Assembly: GCA_020832105.1 (NCBI GenBank)
Contig: JAFIFH010000030.1
Span: forward strand, 1 to 53,414
Origin: Idiomarina sp.
GTDB taxonomy: Bacteria; Pseudomonadota; Gammaproteobacteria; Enterobacterales; Alteromonadaceae
Direction: 5' to 3'
Length of the DNA stretch: 53,414 bases
Shown: positions 7,795 through 16,744 of the stretch, piece by piece
How positions within the stretch are numbered: position 1 is the first letter of the stretch
Layout: each line of letters starts with the position of its first letter
The notes under the pieces: generated by a model
Seen by the model: only the letters and a program-made list of their open reading frames with translations
The model's database searches: none
Told to the model about the DNA's origin: nothing
Program-made: the position numbers and the translations under genes

Positions 7795-9456
7795 ATGGCG
7801 CAATACATCTACAGCATGCTGCGAGTCAGCAAAGTCGTGCCCCCTAAGCGCACGATCCTCAAAGACATTTCTTTAAGTTTTTTCCCTGGTGCGAAGATCG
7901 GTGTTCTGGGCCTCAATGGGTCTGGTAAATCTACGTTACTTCGTATTATGGCCGGTATTGATACCGAGTTCGAAGGCGAAGCACACGCGTTAAGCGGTAC
8001 CAAGATTGGGTATCTGCCGCAGGAGCCGCAGCTGGATGAGAGTAAAACGGTGCGCGAAGTGGTGGAAGAGGCCGTTGCCGATGTGAAAGACGCATTGACT
8101 CGACTCGATGAAATTTATGCCGCTTATGCTGAAGAAGACGCTGATTTTGATGCCTTGTCGAAAGAACAGGGGCAGTTAGAAGCTTTGTTGCAGGCCAAAG
8201 ACGGACATAACCTGGAGCACGGTTTAGAGAAAGCTGCGGACGCCCTGCGCCTGCCGCCGTGGGATGCGAAAATCAAAGTATTGTCAGGTGGTGAACGCCG
8301 CCGGGTGGCCATATGTCGCTTGCTGTTAGATAAGCCAGACATGTTGTTGCTGGATGAGCCGACCAACCACCTTGATGCTGAGTCAGTGGCCTGGTTAGAG
8401 CGCTTCCTGCATGACTACGAAGGTACCGTGGTGGCGATTACCCACGATAGATATTTCCTTGATAACGTGGCGGGCTGGATTCTTGAGCTTGACCGTGGCT
8501 ATGGTATTCCGTGGGAAGGTAACTACTCAAGCTGGCTAGAGCAGAAAGAAGCGCGCCTGAAACAGGAAGAGAAGAGCGAAAGCGCGCGGCAGAAATCGAT
8601 TAAGCGTGAGCTGGAGTGGGTTCGCCAGAATCCCAAAGGTCGTGGCAGTAAATCGAAAGCGCGGATGTCGCGCTTTGAAGAGCTGCAAAGCGGTGAGTAC
8701 CAGCGCCGCAACGAAACCAATGAGCTGTATATTCCACCGGGGCCACGCCTGGGTGACAAGGTGCTGGAGGTTGAGCACCTGCGTAAATCCTATGGTGATC
8801 GTTTATTGATTGATGACTTGACCTTCAGTATGCCGAAGGGCGCGATTGTAGGTATTATCGGCCCGAACGGGGCGGGTAAGTCGACCCTGTTTAAGATGCT
8901 TTCGGGTGTTGAACAGCCGGATTCGGGCACCATTGAACTGGGCGAAACGGTGAAGCTGGCCAGTGTTGATCAGTTCCGTGACAGCATGGACGACAAGAAA
9001 ACCGTGTTTGAAGAGATATCTGAAGGCCTGGATATTCTGTCGATTGGTGGTTATGAAGTGCCGAGCCGTGCGTATTGTGGTCGCTTTAACTTTAAAGGTA
9101 ACGACCAGCAAAAACGCATTGGTGAGTTGTCGGGTGGTGAGCGTAACCGGGTGCATTTGGCCAAGCTGTTAAAAGCCGGCGGTAACCTGTTGCTGCTCGA
9201 TGAGCCGACCAACGATTTAGACGTTGAGACTTTGCGTGCCCTTGAGAACGCGTTGCTGGAGTTCCCGGGAGCGGCGATGGTGATATCGCATGACCGTTGG
9301 TTCCTGGACCGTATTGCGACCCATATTCTGGATTATCGTGATGAAGGGCAGGTGAACTTCTATGAAGGTAACTACACCGATTACGAAGCCTACATGAAAG
9401 AGCAGCTCGGCGCCGACGCGATGGAACCCCACCGCATCAAATACAAACCAATCTAG
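7795..9456 (+). CDS. ettA: Energy-dependent translational throttle protein EttA
   Basis: This 553-residue ABC-F ATPase binds the ribosomal E site and gates entry into elongation according to the ATP/ADP ratio. Two ABC cassettes are present. The first Walker A is GLNGSGKS (residues 39-46) with signature LSGGERRR. The second is GPNGAGKS (about 356-363) with LSGGERNR. The charged linker and arm region between them (WLEQKEARLKQEE, then GRGSKSKARMSRFEEL) is the EttA hallmark. Length and N-terminus (MAQYIYSMLRVSKVVPP) match the family. The TAG stop lies in a sequence (CTAGGTCAAGC) that resembles a decayed REP head. AAGGAAT upstream of ATG 7795 serves as ribosome site. Confidence 0.96.
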   Translation: MAQYIYSMLRVSKVVPPKRTILKDISLSFFPGAKIGVLGLNGSGKSTLLRIMAGIDTEFEGEAHALSGTKIGYLPQEPQLDESKTVREVVEEAVADVKDALTRLDEIYAAYAEEDADFDALSKEQGQLEALLQAKDGHNLEHGLEKAADALRLPPWDAKIKVLSGGERRRVAICRLLLDKPDMLLLDEPTNHLDAESVAWLERFLHDYEGTVVAITHDRYFLDNVAGWILELDRGYGIPWEGNYSSWLEQKEARLKQEEKSESARQKSIKRELEWVRQNPKGRGSKSKARMSRFEELQSGEYQRRNETNELYIPPGPRLGDKVLEVEHLRKSYGDRLLIDDLTFSMPKGAIVGIIGPNGAGKSTLFKMLSGVEQPDSGTIELGETVKLASVDQFRDSMDDKKTVFEEISEGLDILSIGGYEVPSRAYCGRFNFKGNDQQKRIGELSGGERNRVHLAKLLKAGGNLLLLDEPTNDLDVETLRALENALLEFPGAAMVISHDRWFLDRIATHILDYRDEGQVNFYEGNYTDYEAYMKEQLGADAMEPHRIKYKPI

Positions 9457-9481
9457 GTCAAGCCGCGCGATTGCGGCAATG

Positions 9482-9667
9482 GTAGGTCAGGCTGCGCCTG
9501 ACGTTCGACAATGTGCAGGATTGTAGGTCAGGCTGCGCCTGACGTTACACAATGTGCAACGGCAGGCAGAGCCTGCCCTACGCCTGACGTTGCGCGATGG
9601 TGGGAATGGTAGGTCAGGCTCTGCCTGACGTTAACCCATGCGGAACGGCAGGCAAAGCCTGACCTAC
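9482..9667. repeat. REP cluster (five copies) upstream of the BtuB-like receptor
   Basis: Five GTAG-headed palindromes lie here: plus orientation at 9482-9505, 9523-9546 and 9609-9632, and inverse orientation at 9561-9581 (GGCAGGC type) and 9647-9667. The last is a hybrid with one GGCAGGC arm and one GCCTGAC arm. They fill the 244-bp gap between ettA and the receptor gene. No cobalamin riboswitch motif is visible there. Confidence 0.9.
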
Positions 9668-9700
9668 GTTTACGATGACGCGACCCGGTCAACGGACATA

Positions 9701-11653
9701 ATGAAACATACAAAACCTGCGCTGGTGACTGCGATCGCGCTATGCCAGCTTACCTTGCAATCGCCTGCGACAGCGGCCAACACCACGCCCACGCAAGCCA
9801 GCCACGCCAACCCTACCGGCGAAATAGAGCGCATTGCGGTGCACGGTCGTGCGCCATTGCCCAATGCGACCATTATCCGCATGGACGACATTTACCGCCC
9901 CGGCATGACTTTACGCCAGATTCTGCGCAGCGTACCAGGCTTGTATGTTCGCCAAAGCGGCGGTTTAGGTGGTGAGATGAGCCTCTCACTTGACGGCAGT
10001 AGCGGCTCCCAAGTGCTGGTGCTGCTTGACGGTGAACCTCTTACTAGCAGCACCTTAGGGACGCCACTGCTGCAACATATTGATCCTGCAGAGCTCAGCG
10101 CCATTGAGGTTGTCTATGGTAGCTCCGCCGCAGCCTACGGTGCTGGCGCGATGGCCGGGGCCATTAATTTAAGAACCCGCAGCGGCGGGCAGCAGGTGGT
10201 CGCAGTCAGCGGTTTGTTTGGCAGTTGGGTTGAACCACACCACGACACCCCCCAGCACCAGGACGTGAATAACCCCGAGCACAGCCGCCCCCGAGGCATG
10301 CAGGCCTACGTGCGACTTGCGGGAAATTTGGGTCCACGCAGCAGCGGCGCTTTTAGTTACAGCAAACGAGATGAGCGTCAGCCCATTGAGCGACGTGGTG
10401 AGCTGGCGCCCTTTGGTGGTGAATTCATCGCCCCGTTGTACCAGTCTGACAGCCTGAGCCTCAACCTTACCCATGAACGCAGCAACAACCGCACAGTAAA
10501 TGTGTCCCATCGCTCTACATTTAGCAAAGCAGATTATCAGCAAGATTGCCTGGATACCCTAGAGTTTCAGCCATTGGCCTGTCAGCCATGGCTGAAAACA
10601 AGGCAAAACCTGACCAGAATCGAACAAAGTCGACAATTTGGGCCACGCACCCGGCGTTTGAGTCTAAGCTACTTTAATGATGACGCCACTTCATATGACC
10701 GCCTAATCAGCGAACCGGCTATGCAGCCCTTATGGAGCGGTTTTGGTGAGCGATACAGCAGCCAGCGCTGGCGCGCCGCTTACGTCAGTGAACATCGTCT
10801 ACAAGGGGGCGGCATGGTGACCCGGGGCATCGATTGGCAACGTGAGTACGCCGATAGCAATGCCTTTGAGTATATGCAGCAAAGTCGCGCCCGGTTCTCG
10901 GTGTTTAACCAATATATGAGTGCCGGCGGCAGTGGGCTCGGCCTGCGCGCCGAGCGATTAGGCAGCGGCAGTTGGGTCGTAGCGGGTGATGCGCAATACG
11001 CAAAACAGTTTAATCCGCAGTTTGATGCACTGGTAAAAGTTAGCAATGGTTATCGAGAGCCGGGTTTTAACGATCTGTTTTGGCCCGGTGCGGGTAACCC
11101 TGAGTTGAATCGAGAGCGTAGCCAAAGTGTTTACACGCAGCTGAACTACCAGCAAGGCCCGTTTAGTGCCTCGGTACGCCCGTTTTATCAGCGCTGGCGC
11201 GATTTAATCGCCTGGGCACCTGTGGACACTTTGTTATGGCAACCGCAAAATGTCGATCGTGCGAGTAGCCGCGGATTGACTTTGACCCTGCAGCAACAGC
11301 TGAGTGAGCGCTTGTCTTTAGAGGGGTCGTTAACCTTGCAGGATCCCAGGGATGATCAGCACAACCAACGCTTGCCGTATCGGGCCACTGAGCTTGGCCA
11401 GCTGCAACTGAAATACGAGGTGGGGCTGTTAACCTGGGCGCTGGAAGCACAAGGGCGAAATGGGCTGCGCACCAACAATGGCGAGCCCTTGCCAGGCTAT
11501 GTGTTGTATAGCGGCAGCTGGCAGTGGGGGCCGAGTGAGCTATTTTTCCTTAGCTTGCGGGTCGATAACTTTACCAATACGCGTTACGCCGAGCGAGTGA
11601 ACTGGTTTGAGCCCGGTCGGCAGATGCGGCTTGGATTTACCTGGCGCTATTAA
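9701..11653 (+). CDS. BtuB-like TonB-dependent outer-membrane receptor
   Basis: This 650-residue TonB-dependent receptor imports a scarce ligand through the outer membrane. A signal peptide ([16 protein letters not shown] to about residue 27) leads into a TonB-box region (EIERIAVHG) and a plug domain ([49 protein letters not shown]). The beta barrel ends in an aromatic terminal strand (LGFTWRY). I start it at ATG 9701. The frame is open upstream to 9638, but that part is translated REP sequence (GRQSLTY), not a natural N-terminus. The BtuFCD-like importer 2 kb upstream suggests cobalamin. Without a riboswitch this remains an inference. Confidence 0.85.
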   Translation: MKHTKPALVTAIALCQLTLQSPATAANTTPTQASHANPTGEIERIAVHGRAPLPNATIIRMDDIYRPGMTLRQILRSVPGLYVRQSGGLGGEMSLSLDGSSGSQVLVLLDGEPLTSSTLGTPLLQHIDPAELSAIEVVYGSSAAAYGAGAMAGAINLRTRSGGQQVVAVSGLFGSWVEPHHDTPQHQDVNNPEHSRPRGMQAYVRLAGNLGPRSSGAFSYSKRDERQPIERRGELAPFGGEFIAPLYQSDSLSLNLTHERSNNRTVNVSHRSTFSKADYQQDCLDTLEFQPLACQPWLKTRQNLTRIEQSRQFGPRTRRLSLSYFNDDATSYDRLISEPAMQPLWSGFGERYSSQRWRAAYVSEHRLQGGGMVTRGIDWQREYADSNAFEYMQQSRARFSVFNQYMSAGGSGLGLRAERLGSGSWVVAGDAQYAKQFNPQFDALVKVSNGYREPGFNDLFWPGAGNPELNRERSQSVYTQLNYQQGPFSASVRPFYQRWRDLIAWAPVDTLLWQPQNVDRASSRGLTLTLQQQLSERLSLEGSLTLQDPRDDQHNQRLPYRATELGQLQLKYEVGLLTWALEAQGRNGLRTNNGEPLPGYVLYSGSWQWGPSELFFLSLRVDNFTNTRYAERVNWFEPGRQMRLGFTWRY

Positions 11654-11670
11654 GTGCTGGAATAACTCGT

Positions 11671-11716
11671 TATAATGAGCCTTTACTAAGAGCTGACCGC
11701 CACTTGCGTGCGGTCA
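11671..11716 (+). promoter_or_regulatory. glyA promoter -10 and leader hairpin
   Basis: A perfect TATAAT lies at 11671-11676, followed by a leader with a 7-bp stem TGACCGC (11694-11700) / GCGGTCA (11710-11716) and a 9-nt loop. The -35 element is weak. AGGAG at about 11730-11734 is the ribosome site for ATG 11740. No glycine riboswitch is recognisable. Confidence 0.5.
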
Positions 11717-11739
11717 CACTGATTCAGCCAGGAGTAAGC

Positions 11740-12996
11740 ATGTTTAGCCGTGAAATGACAATTGCTGAGTTCGATACTGAACTATGGGACGCCATGCAGG
11801 CGGAAGAGAAACGTCAGGAAGAGCACATTGAGCTCATCGCGTCGGAAAACTATACCAGCCCGCGCGTGCTTGAAGCGCAGGGTTCGCAACTGACGAATAA
11901 GTACGCTGAAGGCTACCCGGGTAAGCGTTATTACGGTGGTTGTGAGTTTGTTGATATCGCTGAAAACCTGGCTATTGAACGTGCCAAAGAGCTGTTCGGT
12001 GCTAAGTATGCGAACGTACAACCACATGCAGGCTCACAAGCCAATGCTGCGGCCTTTATGGCTTTGCTTGATGCCGGTGATACAGTTTTGGGCATGAGCC
12101 TGGCCCACGGTGGTCACTTAACCCATGGTTCGCATGTGAACTTCTCTGGTAAAACCTATAAAGCGGTACAGTACGGTCTGCACCCTGAGACTGGCGACAT
12201 TCACTATGAAGAAGTGGCTGAGCTGGCGCGCGAACATAAACCGAAATTGATCATTGCTGGTTTCTCTGCGTTCTCGGGTGTAATTGACTGGCAGAAATTC
12301 CGTGACATCGCCGATGAAGTGGGCGCGTATTTCTTAGTTGATATGGCGCATGTGGCTGGATTGGTTGCTGCGGGTCTGTATCCAAACCCGGTGCCAATTG
12401 CAGATGTGGTAACCACCACCACACATAAAACCCTGGCCGGTCCGCGCAGTGGTTTGATCCTGTCTGGTAAAGACGATGCTGATTTACACAAGAAGCTGAA
12501 TAGCTCAGTGTTCCCTGGAAACCAGGGTGGCCCATTGATGCATGTGATCGCAGCCAAAGCGGTAGCCTTTAAAGAAGCGCTGCAGCCAGAATTTAAAGTG
12601 TATCAGCAGCAGGTGCTGGACAATGCCAACGCGATGGTTGAAGTACTGCAGGCGCGCGGCTACAAAATCGTGTCTAACGGTACCCAGAACCATTTGTTCC
12701 TGGTGGATTTAATTGATAAAGAGTTTTCTGGTAAAGACGCAGATGCTGCCCTTGGCCGGTCTTACATTACGGTGAATAAAAACTCGGTGCCAAATGACCC
12801 GCGTTCACCTTTTGTAACCTCAGGTTTGCGTTTAGGTACGCCGGCGATTACCCGTCGTGGTTTCAAAGTCGACGAAGCGAAGCAGGTTGCTACCTGGATT
12901 TGTGACGTGCTGGACAATATCGGTGACGAGAGCGTTGAAGCAAGCGTCCGCGAGCAGGTTAAAGCATTGTGCGCGCAGTTCCCGGTATATAAATAA
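11740..12996 (+). CDS. glyA: Serine hydroxymethyltransferase
   Basis: GlyA interconverts serine and glycine with tetrahydrofolate and supplies one-carbon units. The 418-residue product is the normal bacterial length. The PLP-binding lysine is K230 in [14 protein letters not shown]. The family N-terminus ([28 protein letters not shown]) and the tetrahydrofolate and active-site loops are intact. ATG 11740 is chosen because AGGAG lies just upstream; an open frame extends to 11704 with no ribosome site. A decayed long-type REP and a long hairpin repeat separate it from nrdR. Confidence 0.97.
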   Translation: MFSREMTIAEFDTELWDAMQAEEKRQEEHIELIASENYTSPRVLEAQGSQLTNKYAEGYPGKRYYGGCEFVDIAENLAIERAKELFGAKYANVQPHAGSQANAAAFMALLDAGDTVLGMSLAHGGHLTHGSHVNFSGKTYKAVQYGLHPETGDIHYEEVAELAREHKPKLIIAGFSAFSGVIDWQKFRDIADEVGAYFLVDMAHVAGLVAAGLYPNPVPIADVVTTTTHKTLAGPRSGLILSGKDDADLHKKLNSSVFPGNQGGPLMHVIAAKAVAFKEALQPEFKVYQQQVLDNANAMVEVLQARGYKIVSNGTQNHLFLVDLIDKEFSGKDADAALGRSYITVNKNSVPNDPRSPFVTSGLRLGTPAITRRGFKVDEAKQVATWICDVLDNIGDESVEASVREQVKALCAQFPVYK

Positions 12997-13012
12997 CGAT
13001 TGCAGAAAGGTC

Positions 13013-13051
13013 GTGAGTCAGGTTTTGTCCGCGACACGCAGTGGTGACGTT
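13013..13051 (+). repeat. Long-type REP (degenerate head) after glyA
   Basis: GTGAGTCAGG, then TCCGCGACACGCAGTGGTGACG: the longer REP variant, in which a TCCGCGTCACGCAGTG-like segment sits inside the palindrome. The head has drifted from GTAG to GTGA. Confidence 0.65.
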
Positions 13052-13063
13052 AACCATCGCTGA

Positions 13064-13203
13064 CGGCCTGGCGTGCGGGGTATGGCATGTTGCGTTGTTG
13101 GGGCGTCGAGCGCATGGATGCGCGAGCCGAGCCTACATGGACGTATTAACGGCGTCCCCAACAAGGCATATGCCATGGCCCGCAAGAGCCAGGCATTTCC
13201 GCA
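13064..13203. repeat. Long imperfect hairpin repeat, full copy 1
   Basis: The outer arms 13066-13105 and 13153-13194 are complementary over about 40 nt with a few mismatches. For example, TTGTTGGGG pairs with CCCCAACAA, and GCCTGGC with GCCAGGC. The loop holds a small perfect hairpin GCGCAT-GG-ATGCGC (13110-13123) and then CTACATGGACGTA. Nearly the same sequence lies at 26031-26175, with partial copies at 1-196. It sits between glyA and nrdR and has no believable coding content. Confidence 0.88.
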
Positions 13204-13239
13204 AAGTTGATGACATAAACAAGGTAACGAACGCAAAGC

Positions 13240-13689
13240 ATGCATTGTCCATTTTGTAATACACAAGACACTAAAGTCATCGACTCGCGCCTGGTTGGCG
13301 AGGGCACGTCGGTGCGTCGTCGGCGTGAATGCAATGCATGTCATGAGCGTTTCACCACCTTTGAAAGTGCAGAGCTGGTGATGCCGCGGGTGATTAAGAG
13401 CGATGGAGCCCGTGAGCCGTTTAACGAAGAGAAGCTGCGAAATGGTTTATTGCGTTCGCTGGAAAAGCGTCCAGTCAGCCTCGAAGCCATGGAACAATTG
13501 CTTAGCCGGGTGAAATCCGGCTTGCGTGCCACCGGTGAACGGGAAATCAGCAGCAACACTATCGGTAATTTGGTGATGGAGCAGCTGAAGACGCTGGATA
13601 AAGTTGCTTACATTCGCTTTGCTTCCGTCTATCGCTCGTTTGAAGATATTCGAGAGTTCGGCGAGGAAATAGCCAGGCTCGATGACTAA
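13240..13689 (+). CDS. nrdR: Transcriptional repressor NrdR
   Basis: NrdR is a nucleotide-sensing repressor of ribonucleotide reductase genes. The 149-residue product has the zinc ribbon C3/C6/C31/C34 (MHCPFC and [12 protein letters not shown]) followed by an ATP-cone domain ([20 protein letters not shown]). It lies 8 bp upstream of ribD, the usual gammaproteobacterial order, and probably forms an operon with it. The ribosome site is weak (AAGG about 16 nt upstream of ATG 13240). The upstream region is occupied by the long hairpin repeat. Confidence 0.97.
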   Translation: MHCPFCNTQDTKVIDSRLVGEGTSVRRRRECNACHERFTTFESAELVMPRVIKSDGAREPFNEEKLRNGLLRSLEKRPVSLEAMEQLLSRVKSGLRATGEREISSNTIGNLVMEQLKTLDKVAYIRFASVYRSFEDIREFGEEIARLDD

Positions 13690-13697
13690 GGTTTGCG

Positions 13698-14984
13698 ATG
13701 ATTAGCGACGGCTCCTGCTTCTCTGATTTTGATAAAGCCTGTATGGCCGAGGCGCTACGCCTCGCTGCCAAAGGGATATTCACCACGTCTCCGAATCCGA
13801 ATGTCGGTTGTGTGATTGCGACGACAAAAGATACGGCGCACGCCGACACATCCAGTAGCCCCTCTAATGTGAACGCCCAACAGATGACCATCATTGGCCG
13901 TGGCTTTCACCTTAAAGCAGGCACTGCCCACGCTGAAGTTCACGCGCTCAACCAGGCAGGTGGCGCCGCAAAAGGAGCAACCGCCTACGTTACCCTTGAA
14001 CCTTGCAGTCATTATGGGCGTACTCCCCCGTGTGCAGATGCGTTGATTAAAGCGCAGGTTGCCAGGGTAGTCGTCGCCATGCAGGACCCTTATCATGAAG
14101 TTGCCGGGCGCGGTTTGCAAAAGCTGCGAGATGCGGGGATAGAGGTACAGGTTGGTTTGTTTGGCGCTCAGGCAGCGGCACTAAACCGTGGTTTTATTAA
14201 ACGTGCGACTCAGGGGCTGCCCTACGTTCGGCTTAAAATTGCTGGCTCTTTGGACGGTCGCACGGCGTTGGCTAATGGGCAAAGTAAGTGGATTACTGGT
14301 GAAAAGGCCAGGCACGATGGCCAATTTGGCCGTGCGATAAGTTCAGCTATTATGACTGGCATAGGCACGGTACTGGCGGATGATCCCCTGCTGAATGTAC
14401 GTTTAACGGCTGAGGACTACGCGCAGGGTGCTACCTTGCAGCGTGCGTTAGCTAACGAGACATTGTATGCGGAGCTGGCGCCCTGGCTGGCTGGCGATGA
14501 TGCGGATATATCGCATGTTGGAATCGACACCATACGCCAGCCGGTACGCGTGGTGGTGGATAACCGCTGTGAGGTGCATGGGCAGCTGCATCTGTGGAGC
14601 GAACCGTCACCGGTTTGGTTGGCGAGCCCGCAGCAGTGTGAGCAAGTTGCGCTGGATGATCTAGCTGCCGATGGCGAGCGTTTATGGATAACCACCGGTG
14701 CGGACAGCGCACGGGTTGACCTGAAGGAATTGATGAGCACGCTTGCCGAGCGGGGTATCAACGACCTTTGGGTAGAAGCCGGTGCAAATCTGGCCGGGGC
14801 GTTATTGCAGCTTGGGCTGGTTGACGAAATGATTGTTTACATGGCGCCAAAACTGATGGGGCCGGATGCCGCCGCACTGGTGGATTTGCCGATACTTAGT
14901 GCGATGGACCAGGTGCCAAGCTTTGCTTTTCAAAGCGTTGAGACCGTTGGCAACGACATTAAAATTGTGGTGCGCATGCCCTGA
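13698..14984 (+). CDS. ribD: Riboflavin biosynthesis bifunctional deaminase/reductase RibD
   Basis: RibD deaminates and then reduces the pyrimidine intermediate of riboflavin synthesis. The N-terminal deaminase domain has the zinc site H78-A79-E80 with C103 and C112 (PCSHYGRTPPC). The C-terminal reductase domain begins near residue 168 (YVRLKIAGSLDGRTA). At 428 residues it is about 60 longer than many homologues. Extra residues lie after PNPNVGCVI (about 41-63, serine/threonine-rich) and in the reductase part (about 235-275). Neither insert looks like translated REP. The usual next gene, ribE (riboflavin synthase), is absent; a ribB homologue follows after 74 bp. Confidence 0.95.
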   Translation: MISDGSCFSDFDKACMAEALRLAAKGIFTTSPNPNVGCVIATTKDTAHADTSSSPSNVNAQQMTIIGRGFHLKAGTAHAEVHALNQAGGAAKGATAYVTLEPCSHYGRTPPCADALIKAQVARVVVAMQDPYHEVAGRGLQKLRDAGIEVQVGLFGAQAAALNRGFIKRATQGLPYVRLKIAGSLDGRTALANGQSKWITGEKARHDGQFGRAISSAIMTGIGTVLADDPLLNVRLTAEDYAQGATLQRALANETLYAELAPWLAGDDADISHVGIDTIRQPVRVVVDNRCEVHGQLHLWSEPSPVWLASPQQCEQVALDDLAADGERLWITTGADSARVDLKELMSTLAERGINDLWVEAGANLAGALLQLGLVDEMIVYMAPKLMGPDAAALVDLPILSAMDQVPSFAFQSVETVGNDIKIVVRMP

Positions 14985-15058
14985 CGCGTTGAGCGCGGGG
15001 CTTGCGTCGAATTCTGACAACCGCTGAACAGGCGTTTGTCGCAACCGAAAGGTATGTT

Positions 15059-16177
15059 ATGAGCACATTGAACACGACTGAAGAAATCATTGCGGACATT
15101 CAGGCTGGCAAGATGGTCATCTTGATGGACGATGAAGATCGTGAAAACGAAGGCGATTTGATTATGGCCGCCGAGTGCATTAACGCCGATGCGATTAACT
15201 TTATGGCACGCTATGGCCGCGGCCTGATTTGTTTAACGCTGTCTGAAGCGCGTTGTCAGCAGTTGCGTTTGCCGTTGATGGTGAATCAGAACAATGCACC
15301 TTATGCCACCAACTTTACGGTGTCGATTGAAGCGGCAGAAGGGGTCACCACCGGGATTTCAGCGGCAGATCGCGCACGCACGGTGCAGGCTGCAGTGGGC
15401 AAAGATGCCCAGCCAAGCGATTTGGTGATGCCAGGCCATATTTTTCCGTTGAAAGCGAAAGATGGTGGCGTGTTGAGCCGCGCGGGTCATACCGAGGCTG
15501 GTTGTGATTTGGCGCGCCTGGCAGGTTATGAACCTGCCGCAGTGATTGTTGAGATCTTAAAAGAAGATGGCAGCATGGCGCGTCGGCCTGATCTTGAAGT
15601 GTTTGCCGCCGAGCATGGCATCAAGATTGGTACCATTGCGGATCTAATTGAATATCGTTCATTGAAAGAGCGCACCATTGAACGGGTCGCTGAATGTAAG
15701 CTGCCGACGGCTTATGGTGATTTTGATCTGGTGACCTACCAGGACACGGTGGACGGACAGGTCCATTTTGCCCTGCGCAGTGGCGAGATAGCCGACGGTG
15801 AACCAGCGCTGGTGCGGGTGCATTTGCAGGATACCTTTAATGATTTGCTCGCTACCCAGCGTGCAACTCAGCGAAGCTGGCCACTGTATCGGGCAATGCG
15901 CAAAATTGCCGAAGAGGGTGGTGTGTTGGTGCTGTTAGGGCGTCAACAATCGCCAATGGATTTGATTGAGCAGGTGCGTCATTTCGAGCGTGAAGACAAA
16001 GGTGAGCCGAAGCCAAGTGCCATGCTCAGCCAGCAGTCGCGTAACGTGGGTGTAGGTTCACAGATTCTTGCCGATTTAGGCGTACATAAAATGCGCCTGC
16101 TCAGCTCACCTAAACGCTATTCCGCGCTGTCAGGCTTCGGTTTAGAAGTTGTGGAATTTATCGAAGATAAATCGTAG
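15059..16177 (+). CDS. ribB: 3,4-dihydroxy-2-butanone-4-phosphate synthase with degenerate GTP cyclohydrolase II domain (RibBX type)
   Basis: The N-terminal half (about residues 1-205) is DHBP synthase, making the four-carbon riboflavin precursor from ribulose 5-phosphate. Key motifs are [17 protein letters not shown] and RAGHTEA. The C-terminal half resembles GTP cyclohydrolase II ([30 protein letters not shown]). However, it lacks the Cys-rich zinc loop (SLRCDCG in E. coli RibA; here [13 protein letters not shown]), so it should not have cyclohydrolase activity. That matches the RibBX architecture known from other proteobacteria. ATG 15059 has GAAAGG 6 nt upstream; the frame is open from 15002. 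The TAG stop is the head of a REP (GTAG, 16174-16177). The gene also overlaps the 3' end of the convergent parE. Confidence 0.92.
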   Translation: MSTLNTTEEIIADIQAGKMVILMDDEDRENEGDLIMAAECINADAINFMARYGRGLICLTLSEARCQQLRLPLMVNQNNAPYATNFTVSIEAAEGVTTGISAADRARTVQAAVGKDAQPSDLVMPGHIFPLKAKDGGVLSRAGHTEAGCDLARLAGYEPAAVIVEILKEDGSMARRPDLEVFAAEHGIKIGTIADLIEYRSLKERTIERVAECKLPTAYGDFDLVTYQDTVDGQVHFALRSGEIADGEPALVRVHLQDTFNDLLATQRATQRSWPLYRAMRKIAEEGGVLVLLGRQQSPMDLIEQVRHFEREDKGEPKPSAMLSQQSRNVGVGSQILADLGVHKMRLLSSPKRYSALSGFGLEVVEFIEDKS

Positions 16178-16450
16178 GTCAGGCTCCATTTGCTGGTGAA
16201 GTATCCGAATAACAAAAATATCGCTTTCTCGCTGGCGATAGAAGATCGCATGCCGTTGGTGGTCAAATCGTCTAACACCGGCGGCTATGTCTTCACAAGC
16301 ATGTCCCATTAATGGGTTGCTGGAGAGGAGTCCAAGGCTACTCTCAAGCTCCTCAGTGTAAGAATCGGCCTGCCGAACTCCAAAATTCAGCAAGGTGTAC
16401 TCGTAAATTGCGGTGAAGTCCTCCGCAGCGAGTTGGCTGAGCTTATACAC
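16142..16450 (-). CDS. parE: ParE/RelE-family toxin
   Basis: This 102-residue ParE-like toxin is of the family that poisons DNA gyrase. Family features are [28 protein letters not shown] near the N-terminus, [15 protein letters not shown] in the core and the terminal VIRILHQQM. It overlaps the antitoxin gene by 8 bp (16443-16450). Normal ParE proteins end soon after a (M)DP..HL motif. Here MEPDL is read from a REP and continues 11 residues into the 3' end of ribB before a stop, so the C-terminus is probably chimeric. The toxin core is intact. Confidence 0.87.
   Translation of the reverse strand: MYKLSQLAAEDFTAIYEYTLLNFGVRQADSYTEELESSLGLLSSNPLMGHACEDIAAGVRRFDHQRHAIFYRQRESDIFVIRILHQQMEPDLRFIFDKFHNF
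16174..16187 (+). repeat. Truncated REP at the ribB / parE junction
   Basis: GTAGGTCAGGCTCC is the 5' half of a REP; the second arm is missing. Its TAG is the ribB stop. On the other strand it encodes part of the ParE C-terminus (MEPDL). It is also the point where the usual rib gene order ends. Confidence 0.75.
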
Positions 16451-16685
16451 CGTGTTTTTTTCTTACCTGGCTGGCAATATCACGCAGTGATAAATCACTT
16501 TCGCCACTGTGTTGGCCATCTTCAACCGCGCGTTTGAGCGCGGCGGCTTGATGTTCCTGTTGTTCAAGTAACCTCAAAGCCGAGCGCACTACTTCACTAG
16601 TGGAACCGTAGCGGCCGGATTCAATTAATCCGCCAACGAATTCGTCTAAATGTGAGCCAATAGTGACACTGGTAGTTCTAGGCAT
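16443..16685 (-). CDS. parD: ParD-family antitoxin (ribbon-helix-helix)
   Basis: This 80-residue ParD/CopG antitoxin starts with the ribbon strand TTSVTIGSHLDEFV. The helix pair SGRYGSTSEVVRSALRLLEQQE is the signature of the family, and an acidic toxin-binding tail follows. It would neutralise ParE and repress the operon by binding a palindrome upstream. AGGA lies 8 nt before the ATG. The pair is wedged between ribB and panE and has its own strong promoter. Confidence 0.92.
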   Translation of the reverse strand: MPRTTSVTIGSHLDEFVGGLIESGRYGSTSEVVRSALRLLEQQEHQAAALKRAVEDGQHSGESDLSLRDIASQVRKKHGV

Positions 16686-16696
16686 AACTGAATTCC

Positions 16697-16743
16697 TGTG
16701 TGGATAATCAACACAATTATAGCAATCTACTATGTATCGTCAA
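16697..16743 (-). promoter_or_regulatory. parDE promoter and candidate operator
   Basis: Read on the minus strand, TTGACG (16743-16738) and TATAAT (16721-16716) are separated by 16 bp, a near-consensus sigma70 promoter. Just downstream, TGTGT (16715-16711) and ACACA (16701-16697) form an inverted repeat, suitable for ParD binding between the -10 element and the start codon. Confidence 0.7.
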
Positions 16744-16744
16744 T

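Noticed and set aside
9482..9667. Possible CRISPR array
   Set aside because: Repeat units are palindromes in both orientations with irregular spacing and short, non-unique spacers, and no cas genes are present. They are REPs.
9457..9700. Cobalamin riboswitch before the BtuB-like receptor
   Set aside because: The gap is filled by REPs and no B12-box (GCCACTG) was seen; the same holds for the short gap before btuF.
13064..13203. Retron-like non-coding RNA
   Set aside because: The long hairpin recalls such RNAs, but no reverse transcriptase or effector gene is nearby and the element is multicopy.
13041..13259. Small open frames in the long hairpin repeat (also at 25956-26180)
   Set aside because: They follow the repeat copies and lack ribosome sites; similarity between them is only repeat identity.
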